Below are positions 1 through 6,335 of a DNA stretch of 13,068 nt, piece by piece. The notes beneath the pieces are model-generated. The model was not told where the DNA came from. It searched no databases and saw only the letters and a program-made list of their open reading frames with translations. The position numbers were made by a program, and so were the translations under genes. Each line of letters starts with the position of its first letter. The stretch's first letter is position 1. Location: positions 1-13,068 of the forward strand of contig JAKSDL010000439.1 in assembly GCA_022360105.1 (NCBI GenBank), in the 5' to 3' direction. The DNA comes from Pseudomonadota bacterium (lineage in GTDB: Bacteria; SAR324; XYD2-FULL-50-16; JAHJRI01).

Positions 1-82
1 CCGCCTGATCAGTTCTTTTGCTCAAAAAGTCTTCAGCTTTTTTCGTCGTTTCTAAGATCTTGAACGGTAGCTCGGTTTTCAT
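1..82 (-). CDS. N-terminal fragment of an unidentified gene, cut by the window edge
   Basis: An ATG at 82-80 overlaps the TGA of the response-regulator gene by four bases (ATGA), which is typical of translational coupling. The frame stays open for 27 codons to the left edge, beginning MKTELPFKILETTKKAEDFL. The visible part is a charged, helix-like N-terminus without a signal peptide or membrane segment, so the product is probably cytosolic. There is too little sequence to assign a family. The overlap shows only that it is co-transcribed with the response regulator just upstream. No strong Shine-Dalgarno is seen, which fits coupled translation. Confidence 0.55.
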   Translation of the reverse strand, partial: MKTELPFKILETTKKAEDFLSKRTDQA

Positions 83-585
83 TGGCCCAATACTTTACGA
101 ATTTCATGCAGGGTATCTCCGTCCGCATGTTTGATTGCAGAAATCAAATCTTCTCTTTTTCCCAGGTCTTCATCGGTCGAAACGTTGAGAATTCCGCAAA
201 CCAGATCGATCAACTTTGAGGGAACAATAGGTTTTTCCAGCAGGTGCCGATTGCTCTGTTTACTTTCTGAGCTAACCAACAACTCTTTCACGTCATCCTG
301 GGCCAATTCATCTTTTGCATGAGCCGTGATAATGATGACGGGTATGTTTTGCCAAAGATCGTTTTTTCGTAGTTTTCTCATCAGGCTCAAGCCTGACTTT
401 CTGGGCATAACCATGTCCAATGTCATCAGATCCGGAATCTCTTCCTCGATTTTTTCAAGCGCATCAACACCATCGACGGCAGATCTGATTTGAAATCCCG
501 CATCTTCCAGGCAGGCGCTGATGAAATCTCTAACATCCGGTTCGTCATCCACGACCAGAATTTTCTTTTCAGATGCCAGTGTCAT
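79..585 (-). CDS. Response regulator, receiver domain with short C-terminal extension
   Basis: This 168-residue cytosolic protein is a CheY-like receiver. The acidic pair D13/D14 follows strand 1 (KILVVDDEP), the phospho-acceptor is D57 (LMTLDMVMP), the switch Thr is T88 (IIITAHA) and the conserved Lys is K118 (LLEKP). The T88-K118 gap is about eight residues longer than in CheY, so the alpha4/beta5 region carries a small insertion. Residues ~135-168 form a charged helical tail with no DNA-binding or enzymatic domain visible, so output is probably by protein contact. ATG 585-583 is supported by AAGGAG at 597-592, seven bases upstream. It overlaps the next gene by four bases. The nearest upstream gene (DUF1641) is about 270 bp away, so it may have its own promoter. 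The cognate kinase is not evident; the soluble kinase at 6336-8183 is one candidate. Confidence 0.9.
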   Translation of the reverse strand: MTLASEKKILVVDDEPDVRDFISACLEDAGFQIRSAVDGVDALEKIEEEIPDLMTLDMVMPRKSGLSLMRKLRKNDLWQNIPVIIITAHAKDELAQDDVKELLVSSESKQSNRHLLEKPIVPSKLIDLVCGILNVSTDEDLGKREDLISAIKHADGDTLHEIRKVLGQ

Positions 586-630
586 TTTGTACTCCTTAGA
601 TCTTGGTTAACACTTAATTCAAGGCTGAAA

Positions 631-680
631 GGCTGCTTTGTCATGCTAAGGATGCCATTTCCGATCATGAAAAAGCAGCC
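631..680. repeat. Inverted repeat (possible attenuator hairpin) ahead of the response regulator
   Basis: GGCTGCTTTGTCAT at 631-644 pairs with ATGAAAAAGCAGCC at 667-680 (13 of 14 positions), leaving a 22-nt loop. It lies 46-95 bp upstream of the response-regulator start. No U-tract follows on the minus strand, so an intrinsic terminator is unlikely. It could be a leader hairpin or chance. Confidence 0.35.
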
Positions 681-820
681 TGCCAAAAGGAACCGACTTT
701 CGTGTGTGAATCGAATCAGGTTCCGTATTACTAAGCATCGAGATATCTATTTAAAAATCTCTTTTCCCTCTTGCTGAAGACCGCCTGTCGAAAAATCAAA
801 TTCAGCATGGACATTGGCGA

Positions 821-833
821 CAGTATCATACTG
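821..833. promoter_or_regulatory. Short perfect palindrome CAGTATCATACTG
   Basis: Six-base arms around a single C lie about 20 bp downstream of the DUF1641 stop, inside the gap before the response regulator. It could be an operator for the downstream gene, but no second copy was found in an intergenic region of this window. Confidence 0.2.
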
Positions 834-853
834 AACTTCAACGGGAATGATGA

Positions 854-1507
854 TCAGGCGGCCTTCGCCTTGCCAAGGGCTTTGGTAAGTTCCAGCACAA
901 CTCCCAGACCATTCTTGATATCCTTGTTAAATCCGGCGGAAAGTAGGCCGGCAGGCCCCACGCTTTTAACTTCATCCAGATTCACATTGCCAGGCACGCT
1001 AAGCAATTTGCCAACGAATTCGGACGTCTTTGGTTCTGCCAAATACTTGGCAAAACCCAGCAGGGCAACCATCCCATCACCGATTTTGTCGATATCTTCA
1101 TGGTCATAAGTGGCTGCGACTTTCGCGCGGATATCCAATGTCGCTTTAATAATTCTGAATACACCTCTCTTTTCCAGATCATCCAGGTATCCGATCAAGA
1201 TCGGTACTGCCGATTTTAGAAGAGGCTCCATATCCTTGATAAACTCAATGATGTTATCGAGTTGTTTGAGACAATACTTTAAATTCTTTGTTGATCTCAA
1301 AGTCTGCTTGATCAGGTCAAACAGGTCCTGTAGTTCGAAGCTGGATTCCACCTCCAGCATCTCCGTGATTAACACCCCAATTCCGTGATTCATCAGAGGC
1401 GTCAGGTCTTTCTTTAATTCATCTGTTTTCGCCCTGGAATCAAGAATCGGCTTAAGATGAGCTTCGAATTCGTTGATTTTTTGCAGAATGATGTCTTCGT
1501 TTGTCAT
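854..1507 (-). CDS. DUF1641 family protein, partner of the SQR-like flavoprotein
   Basis: A protein of about 217 residues, almost entirely helical, ending in a Gly-rich segment (SVGPAGLLSAGFNKDIKNGL) and the GVVLELTKALGKAKAA tail. This matches the DUF1641 family, which is commonly encoded beside FAD-dependent sulfide:quinone-reductase-like oxidoreductases or formate dehydrogenase-like genes. The biochemical role is not established; a membrane-adjacent accessory or scaffold subunit is one possibility. I prefer the ATG at 1507-1505, because GGAG lies six bases upstream (1517-1514). The ATG at 1519 would add four residues but has no Shine-Dalgarno. The gap to the flavoprotein stop is 18 bp, so the two are one operon. 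No cysteines likely to bind a cofactor, signal peptide or transmembrane helix are seen. Confidence 0.85.
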   Translation of the reverse strand: MTNEDIILQKINEFEAHLKPILDSRAKTDELKKDLTPLMNHGIGVLITEMLEVESSFELQDLFDLIKQTLRSTKNLKYCLKQLDNIIEFIKDMEPLLKSAVPILIGYLDDLEKRGVFRIIKATLDIRAKVAATYDHEDIDKIGDGMVALLGFAKYLAEPKTSEFVGKLLSVPGNVNLDEVKSVGPAGLLSAGFNKDIKNGLGVVLELTKALGKAKAA

Positions 1508-1525
1508 GTTAGTCTCCATACCGGG

Positions 1526-2767
1526 TTATGCGCGGGGCATAAATTTACCTGACATAATCATTTGAGGTTCCAATGGAAGTTCTTCACCAGTCAGCAGCAG
1601 GTTCCAATAAACCCACTTGAACATCATCTTTCCCCAGTAGTTGAGATAACTTTCCCCCAGGAGATCAAAGGGTCCTAAACCCGGGAATGGAAACTTGCCC
1701 GGTAGTGGTTCGGTCTTATAGTTAAAGTCGATCAGGAAAGCCTTTTCTTCTCCTGAGCAGATAAAACAGGTGGAGTGACCATCAAAACTCGATTTTGGTT
1801 CTTTACCTTCAATTTCCAACACCATGTTTTCCACAACAGTTTCCGCCTGATAGTGCGCGACAGAGCCGGCTTTGGAGGTTGGAACATTAGTGGCATCGCC
1901 AATCACATAAATATGATCGTATTGCTTGGCTTGCAGTGTATGATGATCCGTAAATACATAGCCCATTCCATCACCCATGCCGGATTCCTCAACATAGGTG
2001 GCACCCATGTTTGGCATGGTCGAAACCATCAGATCATAGTCCATGGTTTCCCCACCGGCCGATTCAATGGTCTTTTTCTCAAGATCAACAGCAGCAATGG
2101 AGAAATCGGGAGTCACCTTGATACCTTTTTCTTCCGCACTGGCAGTAAGGATTTTTGTAGCAATTGGTTTTGTGAACACACCGGTGATTGGTGTGACTAG
2201 CCTGATTTCAATATCATCCCGGCACCCCTTCTTTTTAAAGAAGTCATCAGCCATCAACATGAATTCAATGGGAACTACAGGACATTTATGTGGCATTTCC
2301 GCAACATTAAACAATAAGCGACCGGATTCAAATGTCTTCATGCGCTCAAACAGGGCTTCCGCACTGTCCAGTGTAAAGAATGAATGGATATCACCTTTGG
2401 GATCCGGTTTCCAGTTTTCCAGACCTTCAATTTCTTCAGGAAATATCGTACTACCGGTGGCAACTACCAACCAGTCGTAGTTGTATTTTGCTTTTTTACA
2501 TTCCACCAGTTTCTTGCCCGGATCAACCGCAACGACTTCATCCAGCTTGAAATCAACTCCCTTGGGGATGAAATCGCGTTTTGGCTTCATACAGTCCTCA
2601 CCGGTGTATATTCCAAACGGAATAAATAGCCAGCCAGGTTGGTAATGGTGAACATCATCGTTATCGATAATGATAATTTGCCATTCGGAAGGTTTCAGTT
2701 CTTTTCGCAGTTTGGCAGCAACCATTGTTCCGCCTGCTCCTGAACCTAAAATGACCACTTTTTTCAT
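1526..2767 (-). CDS. Sulfide:quinone oxidoreductase-family FAD-dependent oxidoreductase
   Basis: This 413-residue flavoprotein has a Rossmann FAD site, GSGAGG at residues 8-13, with D35 at the end of strand 2. It also has the ATG motif (VVATGSTIFP, 101-110) and the second FAD motif YVIGDATNVP (287-296). C162 sits in HKCPVVP, where SQR-family proteins carry one redox cysteine, and C334/C337 (CFIC) are candidates for the second. The C-terminus (~372-395, YLNYWGKMMFKWVYW) is aromatic and amphipathic, as in SQRs that bind the membrane surface. The probable reaction is oxidation of sulfide or a related sulfur compound with electrons going to quinone. The substrate is inferred: family members also include flavocytochrome-like and persulfide-handling enzymes. 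ATG 2767-2765 has AGGAG five bases upstream. It is the first gene of an operon with DUF1641. Confidence 0.82.
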   Translation of the reverse strand: MKKVVILGSGAGGTMVAAKLRKELKPSEWQIIIIDNDDVHHYQPGWLFIPFGIYTGEDCMKPKRDFIPKGVDFKLDEVVAVDPGKKLVECKKAKYNYDWLVVATGSTIFPEEIEGLENWKPDPKGDIHSFFTLDSAEALFERMKTFESGRLLFNVAEMPHKCPVVPIEFMLMADDFFKKKGCRDDIEIRLVTPITGVFTKPIATKILTASAEEKGIKVTPDFSIAAVDLEKKTIESAGGETMDYDLMVSTMPNMGATYVEESGMGDGMGYVFTDHHTLQAKQYDHIYVIGDATNVPTSKAGSVAHYQAETVVENMVLEIEGKEPKSSFDGHSTCFICSGEEKAFLIDFNYKTEPLPGKFPFPGLGPFDLLGESYLNYWGKMMFKWVYWNLLLTGEELPLEPQMIMSGKFMPRA

Positions 2768-2806
2768 AACATCTCCTGTCTTGATTTAAATTGAAGATCT
2801 TGTTAA

Positions 2807-2868
2807 GAGCGGTGTACCTATTTAAGCGAGAGAAGATAGCAAATGTGTTTTAAGTAGATTCACCGCTC
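2807..2868. repeat. Widely spaced inverted repeat upstream of the SQR-like gene
   Basis: GAGCGGTG at 2807-2814 and CACCGCTC at 2861-2868 are perfect 8-bp inverted arms separated by 46 bp. They lie 40-100 bp upstream of the flavoprotein start, where two dimeric regulator half-sites could sit. An 8-bp match in a 180-bp gap could also arise by chance. Confidence 0.2.
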
Positions 2869-2951
2869 ATTCCAGAGGATTTTTCACTTGAGCCGGTTAC
2901 GGAATCTCCAATTTCCGGCCTTCCCCTTCTTTTAATCTGATTGCCAGTCGA

Positions 2952-3341
2952 TCAACTCACAACCAGTTCTGAAATCATTTCCACGAGCTCTGTTTGTGCA
3001 ACCGGTTTACTCATAAAACCTTCCGGTTCCGGGAAACCAGCCAGCTTGTTCAACACATGTCGGATCGATTCTCCCATGGCCGTAATAATAACCACAGGAA
3101 TGGCTCGCAGCTTTTGATTACTCTTGATATAACGATATGTCTGAATACCGGACTGTTCCGGCATGGTAATGTCCAGGGTAATTAAATCCGGTTTTTCATT
3201 CTCGGCAATTTTCAATGCCTGTACACCATCGCTGGCCGTAATAGTTTCAAAACCGTTGTCTTGTAAAAGCGTTTCCAGGTAAATAAGTACGTCTGTCTCA
3301 TCATCAACGATCAGTACCTTTTTTATAGTGCTGTAATTCAT
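2952..3341 (-). CDS. Single-domain response regulator (CheY-like)
   Basis: A 129-residue receiver with no output domain. Numbering from ATG 3341-3339, it has D13/D14 (VLIVDDETD), phospho-acceptor D57 (LITLDITMP), T87 (VVIITAM) and K112 (FMSKP). All active-site residues are present, so it should be phosphorylatable. A frame extended to TTG at 3347 adds two residues, but AGGAA at 3352-3348 is spaced six bases from the ATG, which favours the shorter form. It follows the 71-residue gene by 24 bp and shares its sigma-54-type promoter. With no DNA-binding domain it must act through a partner or as a phosphorelay intermediate. The orphan kinase at 6336-8183 is a plausible phosphodonor, since the neighbouring activator lacks a receiver. 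It resembles the receiver at 79-585 but lacks its C-terminal extension. Confidence 0.92.
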   Translation of the reverse strand: MNYSTIKKVLIVDDETDVLIYLETLLQDNGFETITASDGVQALKIAENEKPDLITLDITMPEQSGIQTYRYIKSNQKLRAIPVVIITAMGESIRHVLNKLAGFPEPEGFMSKPVAQTELVEMISELVVS

Positions 3342-3365
3342 CTCCAATTCCTGAAATACAATAGG

Positions 3366-3581
3366 TCAATCAATGCCAAGATTGATTTTTTCATGGTTTT
3401 TTAATTCTTTTTCAGCAATGCGTCTTATTTTATAAGCAGCATCTCTCAACATGCCGTAAACGACACCGCAGCCTTCGTCATTGCGAATCTTATCTCCATG
3501 ATCTGCTACCTGAAGCATTTCGTAGCAAAGCTCAACCACGGTTTTTAAATTTTTGTCAATTGGGTCGATCTTGTTTTGCAT
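3366..3581 (-). CDS. Small conserved-looking cytosolic protein of unknown function (71 aa)
   Basis: I do not recognise a characterised family. The protein is hydrophilic and mostly helical, with a distinctive core: NLKTVVELCYEML near residue 11, then ADHGD, then DEGCGVVYGMLRDAAYKIR at 35-53. Two cysteines (C19 and C38) and an acidic/Gly turn (NDEGCGVVYG) stand out. The length and compact motif suggest a single-domain helper, perhaps a dimeric helical hairpin that contacts the response regulator it is co-transcribed with. The ATG at 3581-3579 has no good Shine-Dalgarno (the upstream stretch is T-rich), which is unusual beside its neighbours. A -24/-12 promoter at 3633-3648 would give a ~40-nt leader. 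It is probably the first gene of a two-gene sigma-54 operon. Confidence 0.7.
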   Translation of the reverse strand: MQNKIDPIDKNLKTVVELCYEMLQVADHGDKIRNDEGCGVVYGMLRDAAYKIRRIAEKELKNHEKINLGID

Positions 3582-3632
3582 AATAAAAAAGCCAAGATGT
3601 GAAAATGTGAGACAATTAAGGATTCGCTATTC

Positions 3633-3648
3633 TGCACCTGATATGCCA
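3633..3648 (-). promoter_or_regulatory. Sigma-54 (-24/-12) promoter for the small-protein/response-regulator operon
   Basis: On the minus strand the site reads TGGCATATCAGGTGCA. The GG and GC doublets are separated by exactly ten bases, and it agrees with the TGGCAY-RNNNN-TTGCW consensus at all defined positions except one (G for the first T of the -12 block). It would start transcription near 3622, about 40 nt ahead of the ATG at 3581. A sigma-54 activator gene lies in the same cluster. Confidence 0.62.
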
Positions 3649-4139
3649 CGTGAACTTTTTTTTAAAAAGTAACTATTTTCTATTATATTTTAATAACTTA
3701 CAGTCATTTAACTGTATTGAACGATAAAGCGTAACTCTTCAATTCATTTGGATCTTCAGACACGGTTGATGGAACCTGAGACTTTTATAAAAATTATTCC
3801 TATATTTCAGTAAATTAAACATGGATCTCAAATCCAAGGTTGGAAACATTGGACTAACTTGAGACACGAAACACGAAAAGAGGTAAGAAAACTGTTAATG
3901 AGTTGTTAAAAGCGACGGGCAGTGAGTGAACAGATAAAACTCACTAAAAACAGGTGTAAATTTTTCTGCAACACCTTGGGAAAATGTCTCAGGATCACAC
4001 AACGTTAGAAGGAGTGTCTTAGGATAGGATTGGGTAGATTTAGATCAATAATTTAAAAACAGTTTTCGGTTTATGGTTATCAGGTATCAGATTATTTGGT
4101 TGAAATCTTTGTAATGATGTTTAAAACCCTGCCTGCTTT

Positions 4140-4430
4140 GTAGGATGGGCGACTTCGTTGCCCATCGGGCGGAATGGGGTGTAAGGGAAGATTTCGGTTG
4201 TTGCTCAAAAACAAAAATCAGGGAATGAAGTCTGTCTTTTATTCAGAATTTGCTAAAAATGTAGGATGGGCAACTTCGTTGCCCATCGGGCGGAATGGGG
4301 TGTAAGGGAAGATTTCGGTTGTTGCTCAAAAACAAAAATCAGGGAATGAAATCTGTCTTTTATTCAGAATTTGTTAAAAATGTAGGATGGGCAACGTCGT
4401 TGCCCATCGGGTGGAATGGGGAGTAAAAGG
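4140..4430 (+). repeat. Tandem 121-bp repeat carrying GTAG-headed REP hairpins (two full copies, one partial)
   Basis: Units start at 4140, 4261 and 4382, exactly 121 bp apart. The first two differ at only three positions; the third decays after about 50 bp. Each unit begins with GTAG followed by the hairpin GATGGGCAAC-TTC-GTTGCCCATC (4144-4166, 4265-4287, 4386-4408). The stem is perfect in copies 2 and 3 (copy 3 has loop GTC) and has one G:T-type mismatch in copy 1. A GTAG tetranucleotide directly 5' of a palindrome is the signature of REP elements mobilised by RAYT (TnpA-REP) transposases; no such transposase is in the window. The near-identity of the units points to recent tandem duplication. 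Confidence 0.8.
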
Positions 4431-4460
4431 ACAATTCAGTTTTTTTTCAAAATCTTCATA

Positions 4461-4488
4461 ATGGGCAGGCTTCGCCATCCCATCCTAC
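4461..4488 (-). repeat. Inverted REP element just downstream of the sigma-54 activator
   Basis: On the minus strand it reads GTAGGATGGGATGGCGAAGC and continues to CCCAT. It has the same GTAGGATGGG head as the tandem units, followed by a hairpin with five- and three-base stem segments around a GAA loop. It lies about 28 bp past the activator stop. With the three forward units it makes a BIME-like cluster. The hairpin could help terminate or protect the 3' end of the activator mRNA. Confidence 0.65.
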
Positions 4489-4515
4489 GGACTGATGACC
4501 TATAACTGCTGGTAT

Positions 4516-6300
4516 TTATTTAAGACCGTAGATATCAAGATAGCGATACAAGGTCGCACGACCGATCCCAAGATATTTGGCTGTATCTTTGCGGCTGCCT
4601 TTCATTTCTTCCAGGGCAATCATGATCTCTTTTTTGGAATGCCTGAGGGGAGGTCCGGGCTTTTTGCCCTGTTTTTGGCTGGATTTGATGAGTTCGGGAG
4701 GTAGATGTTCCGGTTTGACGATACTGTTATGGCATTTTACATAGGTGTATTCGATTGCGTTTTGCAGCTCTCTCACGTTTCCGGGCCACGAATATCGTGA
4801 GAATATATCCAACACTTCATTTGACGGAGTCAACAGCGGTCTTTCAATTTCCTGGGCAACCTGCTCCAAAAAATGATCCACCAGAACCGGAATATCAAGT
4901 CTGCGTTCCCTCAATGGCGGTATGTTGATCGGCACCACGCAAAGTCTGTAATAGAGATCACGACGAAACAGCTTTTGTTTCATCATCTTCTTTAAATCCT
5001 GGTTGGTGGCGCTGATCACGCGAACGTTTACACTAATGGTCTTTTCACTGCCAAGGGGTTCAAATCGCTGTTCCTGCAAGACCCTGAGAAGCTTCACTTG
5101 CATGGCCAGGGATAGCTCCCCGATTTCATCCAGGAAGATGGTTCCGTTATGGGCCAATTCAAACCGACCTTTTTTGTTTGCTACAGCACCAGTGAAGGCT
5201 CCTTTGTGATGACCGAACAATTCACTTTCCAGGATCCCTTCAGGCAATGCACCGCAATTGACTGCTACAAAAGGCTTTTTGGAACGTGCACTTAAATCAT
5301 GAATGGCATTGGCCACCAGTTCCTTTCCGGTTCCACTCTCACCCCCGATCAACACCGGGGCCTGCACTGAACTCAGCTGCCGTACCTGCTCAAATACATC
5401 CAGCATTTTGGGGTCCTTGCCAACCATGCGCCCCAGTGAATGATGGAACTTGACCCGACTTTTCAGCATCTCCAGTTCCGTTTCATCCTTAAAGGAAAGC
5501 AAAGCGCCAATATTGTTCCCGTTTTCATCGGAAAGCGGCATGGTCGACATGATCAGCGTTTTCTCTTTGTTATCAGGGCGATTGAACTGGATTTTCTTTT
5601 CAATAATCATTCGCTGCTGCTTGACGTCATCCCCGTCGCAGAAATCACAGTCACCACCACAGAACCTTCCCGGAAAAACATCGTGACAGTCCCTTCCTAG
5701 TAAATGCTCTCGCTTGTAGCCGGTCATTTTTTCCGCAGCCTTGTTGAAAAAGAAAATCCTGCGATTTTTTGTGTGGGCCATTACCCCATCCAGCAGGTTA
5801 TCCAGGATCAATTTCAGATTGGTGCGAACGACAAAAAGACCATGCAACAATTCGGAATCAAAAAGCGAATTTAGCTTGTATTCGATAAACTCCGTTCCTT
5901 TTTGAATTAGTTCATGCTCGGTATATCCGTTACCCCGCTGAATAGATTCAGGGAGTTCCCAATGGATGTGAGGCAATACGACAGGAATCTGTACATCCCG
6001 CATTTGCACGGAGTTACCAATAGTTATAATTAAATCAAAGCGGTGAAGCTTAACTTCCTTTAAAGAAGCAAGGGAGTTCCCGGCAATCCTGTATCCAGCT
6101 TCCCGCATTGCTTTTTCCACAGAAGGATTCAGCCCTCCCGGTACAATCGATACACTGTTAAAGACCAGCCCTTCAAGAGATCTTTGGGATGCCAGGTATT
6201 CAGCTATGAGGTGGAAATTGAAGATATGATCGCTGATAAATAAAATATGGTGTTCCTGGGGTGCCAGAGGCAAGGGCTTTAAACTAGAGTTCATCTGCAT
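4516..6300 (-). CDS. Sigma-54-dependent activator with a degenerate ArsC/LMW-phosphatase sensor domain, PAS, AAA+ and Fis HTH
   Basis: This 594-residue protein has no receiver domain. Residues ~17-150 align with the thioredoxin-type arsenate reductase/LMW phosphatase fold: the LFIS...IAEYL P-loop region, GLNPSVEKAMREAG, FDLIITIG, and LPHIHWELPES matching the HWG-DDPA motif. All catalytic residues are replaced: S23 for the nucleophile Cys, F29 for the P-loop Arg, G95 and I105 for the other two Cys. A PAS domain (~160-275) carries a cluster C205-x8-C214-x3-C218-x2-C221. The AAA+ module has Walker A GESGTGKE (320-327), an intact GAFTGA sigma-54 loop (367-372), Walker B FLDEIGEL (389-396) and WPGNVREL (505-512). 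A Fis-type HTH occupies ~555-593. It lies 35 bp behind the kinase, probably in one operon. Neither ATG at 6300 nor 6294 has a Shine-Dalgarno. A likely target is the promoter at 3633-3648. Confidence 0.93.
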   Translation of the reverse strand: MQMNSSLKPLPLAPQEHHILFISDHIFNFHLIAEYLASQRSLEGLVFNSVSIVPGGLNPSVEKAMREAGYRIAGNSLASLKEVKLHRFDLIITIGNSVQMRDVQIPVVLPHIHWELPESIQRGNGYTEHELIQKGTEFIEYKLNSLFDSELLHGLFVVRTNLKLILDNLLDGVMAHTKNRRIFFFNKAAEKMTGYKREHLLGRDCHDVFPGRFCGGDCDFCDGDDVKQQRMIIEKKIQFNRPDNKEKTLIMSTMPLSDENGNNIGALLSFKDETELEMLKSRVKFHHSLGRMVGKDPKMLDVFEQVRQLSSVQAPVLIGGESGTGKELVANAIHDLSARSKKPFVAVNCGALPEGILESELFGHHKGAFTGAVANKKGRFELAHNGTIFLDEIGELSLAMQVKLLRVLQEQRFEPLGSEKTISVNVRVISATNQDLKKMMKQKLFRRDLYYRLCVVPINIPPLRERRLDIPVLVDHFLEQVAQEIERPLLTPSNEVLDIFSRYSWPGNVRELQNAIEYTYVKCHNSIVKPEHLPPELIKSSQKQGKKPGPPLRHSKKEIMIALEEMKGSRKDTAKYLGIGRATLYRYLDIYGLK

Positions 6301-6335
6301 TAACCGTTTAATCAGACATCAGTGAAAGAAACCCG

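Larger units (their letters stand above)
3582..4515. other. Long gene-free region: promoter, TGAGAC sites and repeats
   Basis: No convincing coding frame is present. The right half (4140-4488) is occupied by REP-type repeats. The left half holds the sigma-54 promoter and four TGAGAC hexamers: 3608-3613, 3777-3782 and 3860-3865 on the plus strand, and 3986-3991 on the minus strand. A TATAAT-like box on the minus strand at 3687-3682 lacks a well-placed -35. The rest is AT-rich with no further recognisable structure. Confidence 0.6.

Noticed and set aside
2884..2921. Bulged inverted repeat CCGG-TTAC-GGAA ... TTCCGG downstream of the response regulator
   Set aside because: The stem is interrupted by a four-base bulge, and the minus strand, which is the transcribed direction, has no U-tract after it, so a terminator call is not supported.
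4140..4430. CRISPR-like reading of the regularly spaced hairpin repeats
   Set aside because: The 'spacers' are themselves nearly identical, the period is 121 bp, and no cas genes are present. This is a tandem REP duplication, not a CRISPR array.
4495..4704. Plus-strand open frame across the 3' end of the sigma-54 activator
   Set aside because: It is a shadow of the activator's coding sequence, with no family resemblance or ribosome-binding site.
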